Shown here piece by piece: positions 15,120 to 22,250 of a stretch of DNA of 23,189 nucleotides. This DNA comes from a virus. Location: IMG/VR virus record IMGVR_UViG_3300045999_009841, positions 1 to 23,189 of that record. One strand, given 5' to 3'. Below the pieces are notes generated by a model that was not told where the DNA came from, ran no database searches, and worked only from the letters and a program-made list of their open reading frames with translations. The first letter of the stretch is position 1; each line of letters begins with the position of its first letter. The position numbers were made by a program, and so were the translations under genes.

Positions 15120-15692
15120 TCAGCCTTCGGTGCGCGCAGCGCGCGTGCGGGTGTTGTCGATAGCGGCGCGGGCGCTCTTCTCAGAGACACCGTACCGGCG
15201 TGCGAAGGATACGGCGTCGTCGTCGCTCACCTCAGTCGCCTTCGGGGCGCGGGTGTCCACGGCCTGCGTGGGCAAGCCAGGGAGGCGCGACAGCACGCGA
15301 TCGAGGGCCTCGACGCTCAGGGTGCGCAGGTCAGCCATGTACCCGGCGTCGGCCTCGGCGGCGGGGGTCAGGGCGCCACGCTCGCGGTGCCGTGACAGCA
15401 CGCGGGCGCGGGCCTCGGCGTCGCGCTCTGCGCGGATCGCCGACAGCTCGCTCGACAGACGCTTGACCTGGTCGCCGAGCTCGTCAGCGGCGCGGGCGCG
15501 GGCGCGCAGGGTGACGGCTTCCTCGGCGTCGCCCATCGTCTTGGGCTCCTCCGCCTTGTCGCCCATCATCTCCATGCCCTCGCCCATGGCGGCGAGCACG
15601 GCGCGCAGCATCGCCACGACGCTGGCGTTGGCTTCGGGGTCGAGGGCCGACACGGCTTCCTCGAGGGTCGAAATCATCTTGGGAATATCCAT
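15120..15692 (-). CDS. Predicted nested scaffold protein (internal in-frame start)
   Basis: An in-frame ATG at 15692 (Met177 of the protease-scaffold protein) would give a 190-residue protein containing only the scaffold domain. The ATG has GGAG five nt upstream (15698-15701 on the plus strand as CTCC), and it falls exactly after the protease domain, where DIPKMISTLEEAVSAL begins. Mu gpI/gpZ and lambda C/Nu3 are established cases of scaffolds made from an in-frame internal start inside a protease gene, so the arrangement has precedent. Expression here is inferred from the ribosome-binding site and domain boundary only. Confidence 0.6.
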   Translation of the reverse strand: MDIPKMISTLEEAVSALDPEANASVVAMLRAVLAAMGEGMEMMGDKAEEPKTMGDAEEAVTLRARARAADELGDQVKRLSSELSAIRAERDAEARARVLSRHRERGALTPAAEADAGYMADLRTLSVEALDRVLSRLPGLPTQAVDTRAPKATEVSDDDAVSFARRYGVSEKSARAAIDNTRTRAARTEG

Positions 15693-16220
15693 ATGGGCTC
15701 CGAGTCTACGGGCGACCGCCGCCCGCTGTCCACTGAGGCGGCGAGTGACCGCCAAGGGGTCTGCAGGTAGCGTCACGACGCTGATCTCCTCGAGCTCGCA
15801 GTCGACGAGCACCCGGCGCTCTTTGCCGTCCACCTCGCGGCGCACGATGCGGCCAGGGTAGAAGCCGACGCTACACGCGATCGGTGCCTTGGACTCGTAC
15901 CGTGCCCAGATGCGGTCGGCGTCCGCGGACACACCCGGAGGCGAGAGCACGAGGTCGCCCCGCAGCGCATCGTCTTCGACGCGGACGTTGCGCCAGTAGC
16001 CGATCGGCTCCCGGTCGGTGTCGTGCTGGTAGAGCGCCACGGGATTGCGAAGGAAGCGGTCAAGCTTCCAGCTTCCCTGGTCGACGACTTCGCCGTAGCT
16101 ATTCACGGCGCCGGTGGACATGACCATCGGGATGACACGCTCGCCGGACACTGTCCCGGAGGAGTGCGCGTCAAGACGGTGTAAGGCGCGGGGCGTGGTC
16201 GTGACAGTGTACAGGCTCAT
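15120..16220 (-). CDS. Prohead maturation protease with fused scaffold domain
   Basis: This 366-residue protein combines a head-maturation serine protease (about 1-165) with a scaffold-like C-terminal part. The protease shows the HK97/herpesvirus-assemblin type pattern: VALYQHD (catalytic His66), PIACSVGFYP (Ser117) and CELEEISVVTLPADPLA (141-157, Glu for the triad region). The scaffold part begins at about residue 177 and includes an alanine/glutamate-rich coiled-coil, e.g. DELGDQVKRLSSELSAIRAE, and a LTPAAEADAGY motif like Mu gpI/Z proteins. ATG at 16220 overlaps the MuF stop (ATGA). It precedes the decoration and capsid genes, the normal position. The protease is expected to cleave scaffold during procapsid maturation. 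A nested start is described separately. Confidence 0.9.
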   Translation of the reverse strand: MSLYTVTTTPRALHRLDAHSSGTVSGERVIPMVMSTGAVNSYGEVVDQGSWKLDRFLRNPVALYQHDTDREPIGYWRNVRVEDDALRGDLVLSPPGVSADADRIWARYESKAPIACSVGFYPGRIVRREVDGKERRVLVDCELEEISVVTLPADPLAVTRRLSGQRAAVARRLGAHMDIPKMISTLEEAVSALDPEANASVVAMLRAVLAAMGEGMEMMGDKAEEPKTMGDAEEAVTLRARARAADELGDQVKRLSSELSAIRAERDAEARARVLSRHRERGALTPAAEADAGYMADLRTLSVEALDRVLSRLPGLPTQAVDTRAPKATEVSDDDAVSFARRYGVSEKSARAAIDNTRTRAARTEG

Positions 16221-16741
16221 AGCTCTACGTCCGGCGGGATGGCGGTGACCGCCCCGCCCGTGGACTGTACCACGGTCGAGCGACAGTGGGGGTGCAAGGG
16301 TGGCGTATACGTCTGCCACCACGGGTGCCCTGCGGGCAGCCGCGTGCCATTGCACTCGCGACAGATATCGCTCGTGCGGTCGTCGATGCGCGCCACGAAC
16401 TCCAGCAGCAGCTCGGGCTGCTCGTCAGCCCACACCCGCACGCGCTCCTCCTCGGCCTCGGCCAGGACGGGCGTCTCGACGTCAGGCAGCGGAGGGTCAG
16501 TGAAGACGCGCGACACCTCGACGCTGATCTCGCGTGCGAGGTCGTCGAAGCTCTGCCCCGGCACCGCAGCCTCGACGACGGTCGCCACGGCATCGACCAC
16601 GGCATTGACGACGCGCGTCGATGCGGCCTGCACGAGGCCCTGCGCCTGCTCGCGGGCGCCGTCGACGAGCGTCTCAATCTCCGCGGTGTCGAGGCCCAGG
16701 GCAGCCGCAGCCGCCGTGAGAGTACGGCTGAACCAGCTCAC
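16217..16741 (-). CDS. MuF-like minor head / head morphogenesis protein (short form)
   Basis: This 174-residue protein carries the C-terminal core of the phage Mu gpF (MuF, SPP1 gp7-like) head morphogenesis family: RIDDRTSDICRECNGTR (118-134), a spaced tryptophan/proline segment, and HPHCRSTV (150-157). C127, C130, H150/H152 and C153 look like a metal-binding set, as is usual for the family. It is much shorter than typical MuF proteins (often 300-500 aa); the N-terminal half is only an alanine-rich helical region. It overlaps the portal gene and the protease gene by 4 nt each. Family proteins enter the head in few copies and interact with portal. No toxin domain is fused to it here. Confidence 0.85.
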   Translation of the reverse strand: MSWFSRTLTAAAAALGLDTAEIETLVDGAREQAQGLVQAASTRVVNAVVDAVATVVEAAVPGQSFDDLAREISVEVSRVFTDPPLPDVETPVLAEAEEERVRVWADEQPELLLEFVARIDDRTSDICRECNGTRLPAGHPWWQTYTPPLHPHCRSTVVQSTGGAVTAIPPDVEL

Positions 16742-18546
16742 GGCTTTGACGCCTGCGCGCGCCCGACGAGCCGAGCGAGGATGAGCGCTCGCGCCACGTC
16801 GCGTACCACCTCGGGGTCGAGGGGCGCACCGCCGAGGTCGTCGAGTCGGCGCTGCAGATCGCCCGGTCCCTCAGCCCCCGCGACGGCCGCAGCAATCTCG
16901 GGCGCGCGGCCGCCGACGTGCTCCCGCAGGAGCGTCACGAGACGGTCCCGGATATCGTCCACGGTGGGGAGCTTCGGCGCAGCAGCCTTGCGCGGCTTGC
17001 TGTTGAGCCGCGGTACCATCGCCTCGGCCCACGATCGCCCTGGCTCGCCACCCCACAAGAGGAAGGCGACGTATCCCGGCGTCGGTGGCGACGCCCACCC
17101 CGCCGTCTTGTCTACCGCGTGTCTCGCGTGCCATGCGCGCATCTTGACCAGCTTGTCTCGCGTCGCAGGCTCTCCGCGTGCGAGGCGTCGCGCCCACGTG
17201 ATCGTCGCGGGCACGAGCCCGTCACCGCCGAGGCCTTCCTCGTACAGCTCGATGCCTCGGGCGCAGGCCTCGCGCACGCCCTTTGGCGGTGTGAGGTCCG
17301 GCTCCGCTGCGAGGCTCACAGCCAGGGGAGCGGGCTCGACGGTGCGCACCGGGATGCCGGCTTCAAGCGCAAGGGCTTCGGTATCGACGGGCACCCCGAG
17401 CTGGCGCCATGCGCCCGCGGCCTCGGCGCGTAGCTTCTGCGCCGCCGCCGCCGCCGCAGGGTCGGCCTGCTCGGAGTAGTCCACGTGCAGCGCACTGCCC
17501 TGCGTCCCGAGGTACCGGTCAAGCGGCGCAAGCACCTGCGCCTCGATCGCCGACTCCCACGCGCGCACGTCGGCGCGCACGATCGTGCGCAGCACCCCGA
17601 CGCCGGTTTGCGAGCTGGCGTTGGTGCCCACCTGGTTGTTCTGCGACGTGAGGTCTTGGCCGAGGATGGCGAGGCGAATCTTGCCGCCGCCCGCCGTGGT
17701 CAGCCATTCGAAGATCGCGTAGGCGTCGGTCTGTGCCTCTAGCAACTCGACGTCGTACGACGACGCAGCGTCGATGCCCTGCGGGATCGGGATGACCCCG
17801 CCCCGGCCGAGGGTGCGTAGCTTCGAGATGAAGCTCTTGCCGTCCGGCGTCTCGCGTGCGCCCGCGGGGAGCTTCGCCTTCCACAGACCCTGGCCCGTGG
17901 TTTCGCTGCGGCGCCGCGCGTCGTTGGCGGCGAAGCTGTTGGACAGGTACCACTCGGCGACGGAGTTGACCGCGCCCCATGTCCACGGCGCGCGCGCCGA
18001 GCGAGGAGTGTAGAGCAGCCACTGCCCGTCACCTGGCGTCACCGCGATTCGCCCGGCGCTGCGCGTCGTGACGTACCACGTGTCTGTCAGCTGCTCGTGC
18101 TCCACAGCCGAGGGGTGCACGCTCACGATCTGCGGCAGGAGCCTCGACGGATCGGCGGGGTCGGCGCGCCACACGAGCTGTGCAAGGCTCCAGCCCATTA
18201 GCACCGCGTCGCACCAGAGGTCGGTGGACACCTGCGGCGGACAGATCGTGTCCCAGTCGACAGCCAGGGGCTTGTCGTCAGGGCCGACGACTTCGGTCGG
18301 GTAGCTGCCCATCAAGAGCAGCCGCTGCAGCAAGGCGCCCATCACATCGGCGTCGCGACGGATGAGATCGCACAGCAGGCCCGAGCGTAGGAAAAGCCCG
18401 CGACTGTGCTCGTCGAGCATCGACCGCAGCGCCGAGACTGTGAGGTCTGTCAGCGGCTCCTGATCGACGGGCGTCACCGCAGGCGCCCCGGTGGTAGGCA
18501 CGGGTGCCCCGATGATGCGGTCGATCAGGTCGCGTAGGATGCTCAC
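16738..18546 (-). CDS. Portal protein, DUF935 (Mu gp29)-like, with extra C-terminal domain
   Basis: This 602-residue protein is the dodecameric portal through which DNA enters and leaves the head. Residues about 30-400 look like the DUF935 portal family: an N-terminal RRDADVMGALLQRLLLM segment, a central LVWRADP strand, WLTTAGGGKIRLAILGQDLT (281-300) and a helical section ending PLDRYLG. It sits directly after TerL and before the MuF-like gene, as in Mu-like phages. Unusually, residues about 418-514 add a discrete module: PPKGVREACARGIEL, then WARRLARGEPATR, then AWHARHAVDK, ending VAFLLWGGEPGRSWAE. I have seen this WGG-type module in other phage head and bacterial proteins, but I know of no established function. 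After it comes a basic, proline-containing linker and a helical tail. Confidence 0.85.
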   Translation of the reverse strand: MSILRDLIDRIIGAPVPTTGAPAVTPVDQEPLTDLTVSALRSMLDEHSRGLFLRSGLLCDLIRRDADVMGALLQRLLLMGSYPTEVVGPDDKPLAVDWDTICPPQVSTDLWCDAVLMGWSLAQLVWRADPADPSRLLPQIVSVHPSAVEHEQLTDTWYVTTRSAGRIAVTPGDGQWLLYTPRSARAPWTWGAVNSVAEWYLSNSFAANDARRRSETTGQGLWKAKLPAGARETPDGKSFISKLRTLGRGGVIPIPQGIDAASSYDVELLEAQTDAYAIFEWLTTAGGGKIRLAILGQDLTSQNNQVGTNASSQTGVGVLRTIVRADVRAWESAIEAQVLAPLDRYLGTQGSALHVDYSEQADPAAAAAAQKLRAEAAGAWRQLGVPVDTEALALEAGIPVRTVEPAPLAVSLAAEPDLTPPKGVREACARGIELYEEGLGGDGLVPATITWARRLARGEPATRDKLVKMRAWHARHAVDKTAGWASPPTPGYVAFLLWGGEPGRSWAEAMVPRLNSKPRKAAAPKLPTVDDIRDRLVTLLREHVGGRAPEIAAAVAGAEGPGDLQRRLDDLGGAPLDPEVVRDVARALILARLVGRAQASKP

Positions 18547-19886
18547 GAGTCGTCCTCGTCGGGGTGCGAGTCAAAGACAGTGCGGGGCCTCGAGGGCGCC
18601 ACGGCGGCGAAGATACCACCGTCTCCCGCGCCCGCGCCACCCGCGAGCACGGCGAAGGCATCCGAGGCCGCGTCCACCTGGTCGTCGTGCGGCCCATCCG
18701 GGAAGGCGTGGTGCTCGCCGACGAAGCCCGCGACCCACGGTCCGCGCACTAGCGCGGCGTTGCGGGCACCGACCTGAGCCGACCACGGGCGCGCCCTGGT
18801 CACCTTGTCGCCCGTGGGCCTGCGCGTCCGGACGTCGTACCCGGCAAGCTCCCGCTGGTAGCCTCGGGCCTGATCCACACCGGCCTGCCCCGGATCCTGC
18901 GGCACGACCACCGTGACCGCCCGGCCATCCTGCGCCGCCGTCGAGGCGATCAGCCGGTGTACCTCGTGCGGCGGCCCGCGGTGCGTCACGACGTCGAGCA
19001 CCACCCATCGTGGCGCCACGGCAGGCCCGCGGTCGCCGAGCAGCACGCCGGCCGTGAGGTCGCCACCGGCGCCGAGGTCCCACGCGCGCACTCGGCGCAG
19101 CGTGTCGGGCGCGCGGTCGAGGACCGCCCACCAGTCGCGGTGGAAGAGCCCGCCGTCTCCCGCGGCCGCATCCCAGTCACCGTCGAGAAGCTGTGCCCGC
19201 GTCACAGGATCAAGCGCTAGGAGCTGCGCGCGGTACTCCCGCCCGAGGTAAGGGTTGTCGCCAAGGGTCGCGCGGACGAAGGTGCGAGCCAGGGCGTCGG
19301 CCGAATCCTCGGCGCACTCTGCGCCGCGCGGGTCGTACCACCGGCGCTCGCCGTCGCGGGCCGTCGCGCCTCGCCCAATCCAAGCGCCCCACCGGCTGCG
19401 GACCCACTCGTGCCCGGGCCCGCCGGGGTTGGCCGTCGCGCGCAGCCGCACCGGCACACCGCGAGAGGAGCGCAGGCGCGACGAGAGGTAGCGATAGCTG
19501 GCCTCGGTGAAGTGGGTGAGCTCGTCGAAGCCGACGAAGGAAAACTCCGCGCCCTGGTAGCGCAGGGCGTCTGCGTCGGCCTCGAGGTACCCGAAGCCCA
19601 CGACCCCGCCGCCGGGCCACGTCCACTCCCTGCGGCCCGCGTGGTACGTCGCGCCGAGCTGCGGATACAGCTCATGCGACCGCGCGATCAAGGTGCGCTC
19701 AAGCTCCGGGAAGCTGCGGCGGAACAGGATCGCCCGCGAGCCAGGGACGTGCACCCATCGCAGCGGCGCGACGAGGAGGTAGTCCGACTTGCCGCCCCCG
19801 GCCTGGCCGCCGTAGAGCAGCTCGTACGCCCCGCACGCGAGGGCCTCGCGCTGCCTCGCGTTCGGCCGCCACTCGGCGGAGATCAC
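18543..19886 (-). CDS. terL: Terminase large subunit (packaging ATPase/nuclease)
   Basis: This 447-residue protein pumps DNA into the procapsid and cuts it. The ATPase domain shows Walker A GGQAGGGKS (26-34), Walker B FSFVGFDE (115-122, acidic D121 E122) and the coupling motif TANPGG (151-156). The C-terminal RNase H-fold nuclease shows its acidic positions in AWDLG (D270), VPQDPGQAG (D331) and HDDQVDA (about 400-406). Both domains are complete and of usual length. It overlaps TerS and the portal gene by 4 nt each, so packaging and portal synthesis are coupled. The nuclease motifs match the Terminase_6C type found with Mu-like and other headful or cos phages; packaging mode cannot be read from it. 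Confidence 0.95.
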   Translation of the reverse strand: MISAEWRPNARQREALACGAYELLYGGQAGGGKSDYLLVAPLRWVHVPGSRAILFRRSFPELERTLIARSHELYPQLGATYHAGRREWTWPGGGVVGFGYLEADADALRYQGAEFSFVGFDELTHFTEASYRYLSSRLRSSRGVPVRLRATANPGGPGHEWVRSRWGAWIGRGATARDGERRWYDPRGAECAEDSADALARTFVRATLGDNPYLGREYRAQLLALDPVTRAQLLDGDWDAAAGDGGLFHRDWWAVLDRAPDTLRRVRAWDLGAGGDLTAGVLLGDRGPAVAPRWVVLDVVTHRGPPHEVHRLIASTAAQDGRAVTVVVPQDPGQAGVDQARGYQRELAGYDVRTRRPTGDKVTRARPWSAQVGARNAALVRGPWVAGFVGEHHAFPDGPHDDQVDAASDAFAVLAGGAGAGDGGIFAAVAPSRPRTVFDSHPDEDDS

Positions 19887-20329
19887 GACTCCTCGGGCAG
19901 GTACACCCGCACGCCGGTGCCCTCGACCCGCTGGCGCTCGACGAGCTCACCCGCGGCGCGCGCCTCTTCGACGCGGGCCTTGGCGCGCATCAGCCGGCGC
20001 TCCTCTTTGCGCAACCGCTCGCCGTCAAGCCAGCGCACGTAATCGAGCGCGAGCCGCGCATCCTCCTCGGTTCCCTTGAGCACGCGAGCGCGCAGCACCT
20101 GCTCCAGCTGCGCCGACGCACGGTCGCACTCGACGGCGAAGTCGGCGAAGGGCTTGTCAGCCTCGGAGACGTGCCCGCTCGCAATAGCTTCTCGCCCGCG
20201 GCGCAGCCACTTGGCGACTGTGATCCACGGCACTCCCGCGGCGGCGGCGCACGAGCGCAGAGGCGAGCCCACGCGACGAGCGCCGATGATGACAGGCCCG
20301 GCCGTGGCGATAATCGTAGGGCGCGGCAT
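19883..20329 (-). CDS. terS: Terminase small subunit
   Basis: This 148-residue protein is the probable DNA-recognition subunit of the packaging motor. An N-terminal helix-turn-helix lies at about residues 21-50 (GSPLRSCAAAAGVPWITVAK then WLRRGREAI), followed by a helical, charged region (DFAVECDRASAQLEQ, then RLRKEERRLMRAKARVEEAR) suited to oligomerisation. Its length and its place immediately before the ATPase subunit are typical of phage TerS. The ATG at 20329 overlaps the previous stop by one base (TAATG), and its own stop overlaps the TerL start by 4 nt. The nested inverted repeats just upstream could be a regulatory or packaging element. Sequence identity of TerS is always low, so the call leans on HTH plus context. 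Confidence 0.82.
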   Translation of the reverse strand: MPRPTIIATAGPVIIGARRVGSPLRSCAAAAGVPWITVAKWLRRGREAIASGHVSEADKPFADFAVECDRASAQLEQVLRARVLKGTEEDARLALDYVRWLDGERLRKEERRLMRAKARVEEARAAGELVERQRVEGTGVRVYLPEES

Positions 20330-21111
20330 TATCGGAGCCCTGGGGTTGGAGTCGAACCACCCACTTCGACGGGGGTACCATCGCGCGTGCCGGTTCCAGG
20401 GCAGGAAGCTTGACCCTTGTACATCCGCGCGCCGAGGCGATCAATTTCTGTGAAGGGGAGCACAGGGACCGTCAGGCGGGCGCGGGCGGTCGGGTCGACA
20501 AAGTAAAGGTAGCGGAGCTGAAAGCCCGGGAGGGTCACGCCGCCCGTCGCCTTTGCGTAGGCGGCGAGGTTGTACTTGCCTCCGGTGATGTCGTAATACG
20601 ACCTCCCACCAAGCTCCCCACGCGGACCAGTCGGGTTGCTTTCGAGCGTCATCTTGTGAATGACAACGCCGTCAGCGCGGCGAACAAGGTTCGTGCTTAC
20701 TGTAATGCCAGTGAGCGCAAACCCCGACGCGCGATAGATGGTACCGTCCCCGCACTGCGTGCCGTCTGCGAACGACACCACCCATTGAATGTGGGGCGCG
20801 TGCTTCCGCATGAGTCGCATTGCGACGGCGATGCACCGAGACTCAGAGTTGCGCGGCAGCTTATCGCTGAACGCCATGCGGTTTAGCTCAATGAAGCCAT
20901 TCCAGGGCGTGCCGGTCACAAGCCCTTGCAGCTTACTCTTGTCAAGGGACGGCCCGAACTGCATCGCCCCCAGAAGCTCCCCGTCAACGAACGCGCCGAG
21001 GTGCAGTTGTGAGTTCATCACAACCTTTCCGCTGTAGTGCCACCGCTTGACCGCGGCGTCTGCCGCCTTGCGGTCGATGGGCTCGACGCGGATGCGCTTC
21101 GCGTCACCCAA
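20329..21111 (-). CDS. Mom-like DNA modification protein (GNAT-fold family)
   Basis: This 260-residue protein resembles phage Mu Mom and its relatives, which modify adenine bases in phage DNA to resist host restriction. Visible family features are KRWHYSGKV (about 22-30), NSQLHLGAF (33-41), [10 protein letters not shown] (48-57), ELNRMAFSD (75-83), [15 protein letters not shown] (89-103) and [19 protein letters not shown] (113-131). No usable ATG exists at the N-terminus: I choose TTG at 21111, which has GGAG seven nt upstream and overlaps the ParB gene stop by 8 nt. Base composition is visibly less GC-rich than its neighbours (a 60-base line at 20641 is 55% GC against 75% at 16441), suggesting separate acquisition. 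No Com-like regulator is visible. The family call rests on recognised motifs, and the exact chemistry is inferred. Confidence 0.8.
   Translation of the reverse strand: MGDAKRIRVEPIDRKAADAAVKRWHYSGKVVMNSQLHLGAFVDGELLGAMQFGPSLDKSKLQGLVTGTPWNGFIELNRMAFSDKLPRNSESRCIAVAMRLMRKHAPHIQWVVSFADGTQCGDGTIYRASGFALTGITVSTNLVRRADGVVIHKMTLESNPTGPRGELGGRSYYDITGGKYNLAAYAKATGGVTLPGFQLRYLYFVDPTARARLTVPVLPFTEIDRLGARMYKGQASCPGTGTRDGTPVEVGGSTPTPGLR
20337..20402 (-). other. Nested inverted repeats with tRNA T-loop-like motif at the mom/terS junction
   Basis: Seven-base arms GCCCTGG (20337-20343) and CCAGGGC (20396-20402) enclose a second perfect inverted repeat, GTCGAA (20351-20356) and TTCGAC (20365-20370), with an 8-nt loop. 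On the minus strand the inner part reads GGTTCGACTCC, like a tRNA T-arm next to an acceptor-like stem. It is too short for a tRNA and has no recognisable D arm or anticodon arm. It sits inside the 3' end of the Mom-like gene, just before the small terminase start. Confidence 0.5.
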
Positions 21112-21844
21112 GGAACGACTCCGCGATGCGGTGCAGGGCGTTGCCGTTGCTGTTCTCGTTGGGCGAGCCGTCGAAGTCGCCCGCGTCCTTCGCCGCGTCA
21201 AGGGCCCGGCGTACCGCGTCGACCTGCGAATCGTGCAAGGTGAAGGTCATCTGTTGAAACGGGGGCTTGTCGCCGTCAGGCAGAGCCCCGAAGGCTTCGG
21301 CGGGGTCGCGGGTCGATGCAGTCAGCACCGCGTCGCCCGCGGCCTTGACCAACGCGTCGAGCTCCTCGCTCCCATAGCCCATGTCGGCCATGATCGCGGC
21401 GTCGCGCTCGAAGTCGCGCGTGGCCATTGCCACCACCGCAGCGGCGTCGTCCTGCCCCTGCAAGGCCCGCGCGTTGTCGGCGAGGGTCATTGCATCGGCC
21501 TCAGCGTCGGAGACGTCCACGAGGCGCACAGGCACCATGCCGGGCTCGGGCGCGTCGCGGTCGAAGCGGTGGTCAGCGCCGCCGCGCATGATGCCGTCGA
21601 CCTCAAGGCCGGCGACGATGAGCTTGGCGGCTTCCAAGCGCCCGTGCCCGCCGATGATGCGCCGCGTGCTGGCCTGGGCGAGGATCGGCGCGCCCCACGT
21701 CGTGCGCAGAATCGTGCGAGCAAGGCGCACGACCTCGTCGCCGTGGGCGCGGGGGTTGCGCGGGTTCGGCCGCAGGTCCGCGAGCGGTAGGTATACCGCG
21801 GCGACGCCAGAGCTAGGACCGCGGGCGGAGGTGTCTTTACGCAT
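21104..21844 (-). CDS. ParB/sulfiredoxin-fold (ParB N-terminal domain) protein
   Basis: This is a 246-residue protein with an N-terminal ParB-like domain: [15 protein letters not shown] (about 18-32) leads into the diagnostic GGHGRLEAA box (65-73), and the domain continues to LADNARA. Such ParB-fold domains bind CTP in partition proteins, but many phage relatives act as nucleases or as partners of DNA-modification enzymes. The C-terminal part carries a separate conserved-looking motif, [19 protein letters not shown] then [14 protein letters not shown], which I associate with phage ParB-like proteins. ATG at 21844 is chosen over the upstream in-frame TTG/GTG-type starts because GAGGGG precedes it at reasonable spacing and it overlaps the upstream gene by 8 nt. 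It runs directly into the Mom-like gene, suggesting a shared DNA-modification or genome-maintenance role rather than true partition. Confidence 0.85.
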   Translation of the reverse strand: MRKDTSARGPSSGVAAVYLPLADLRPNPRNPRAHGDEVVRLARTILRTTWGAPILAQASTRRIIGGHGRLEAAKLIVAGLEVDGIMRGGADHRFDRDAPEPGMVPVRLVDVSDAEADAMTLADNARALQGQDDAAAVVAMATRDFERDAAIMADMGYGSEELDALVKAAGDAVLTASTRDPAEAFGALPDGDKPPFQQMTFTLHDSQVDAVRRALDAAKDAGDFDGSPNENSNGNALHRIAESFLG

Positions 21845-22046
21845 GCCGCCACCACCCCTCTTCGCGGTGTCGTCGCGCCACGGCGTGCCTGCGGGGCGGC
21901 CACACTGCATCGACGTCCTCTCGGGTGGTCAGCACGAGGATACGCCCCGAGCGCCACACGCGTGCGGGCTGCCCTGCTGCGATCGTCGCGAGTGCCTCCG
22001 CGCGCTCGGCGGCGTCGAGGTCCAGGGGTCCGTCGTCACGAGCCAT
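21837..22046 (-). CDS. Small hypothetical protein, 69 aa
   Basis: I do not recognise this protein. It is 69 residues, beginning MARDDGPLDL and ending WWRHA, hydrophilic and charged, with no membrane segment; a central VWRSGRILVLTTRED stretch looks like a beta-strand-rich core. A GTG six codons upstream (22064) is an alternative start; ATG at 22046 is preferred because the upstream GTG has no visible Shine-Dalgarno, though the ATG has only a distant GGGG. Its last 8 nt overlap the start of the ParB-domain gene, so the two are probably translationally coupled. The C-terminal [18 protein letters not shown] stretch is basic, compatible with nucleic-acid binding, but this is speculation. Confidence 0.6.
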   Translation of the reverse strand: MARDDGPLDLDAAERAEALATIAAGQPARVWRSGRILVLTTREDVDAVWPPRRHAVARRHREEGWWRHA

Positions 22047-22091
22047 GAGGCAAGCGTACCCCACGGGCGGCTGCGAGGCCAGAATCGGGCA

Positions 22092-22172
22092 CTGCTACAC
22101 CTGCTACACCCCTGCTACGCCTCCTGCTACACCACGAAAGCCCTGAAAACAAGGCTGCTACACTGCTACACC
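22092..22172 (+). repeat. Six direct repeats CTGCTACAC(C)
   Basis: Copies begin at 22092, 22101, 22112 (variant CTGCTACGC), 22124, 22155 and 22163. Start-to-start spacing is 9, 11, 12, 31 and 8 nt, so this is an iteron-like cluster rather than a regular tandem array. The last two copies share one base. Confidence 0.9.
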
Positions 22173-22197
22173 TCCCCTTCTTATAGAGAGAGAGAGA

Positions 22198-22212
22198 TTT
22201 GATATTATCAAA
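22198..22212. promoter_or_regulatory. Perfect 15-nt palindrome TTTGATATTATCAAA in AT-rich island
   Basis: Seven-base arms TTTGATA and TATCAAA flank a single T. It lies directly beside an AG dinucleotide run (22185-22197) and midway between the facing repeat clusters. It could be an operator, a protein-binding site within an origin, or part of a promoter reading towards the late genes. On the minus strand TTGATA and TATAAG occur with a 20-nt spacer, too long for a confident sigma-70 call. Confidence 0.5.
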
Positions 22213-22250
22213 GAGCGCGCGCGAGGGACGGGGGGAGTTTTGGGACCCGA

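Noticed and set aside
13267-15861. An 864-codon plus-strand open frame opposite the capsid and protease genes
   Set aside because: High-GC genes commonly leave long antisense frames. This one is Arg/Asp/His/Val-rich without domains and opposes well-recognised capsid, decoration and protease genes.
20337-20402. A tRNA gene in the T-arm-like segment
   Set aside because: Only 66 nt between acceptor-like arms, a mismatched or bulged T stem, and no D arm or anticodon arm; it also lies in coding sequence.
22092-22172. A CRISPR array
   Set aside because: Repeats are 9-10 nt with irregular 0-22 nt gaps, far too short for CRISPR repeats and spacers.
22180-22212. A sigma-70 promoter (TTGATA ... TATAAG) on the minus strand
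   Set aside because: The spacer would be 20 nt, outside the usual 16-18, and the boxes overlap the palindrome and AG run; kept only as a possibility.
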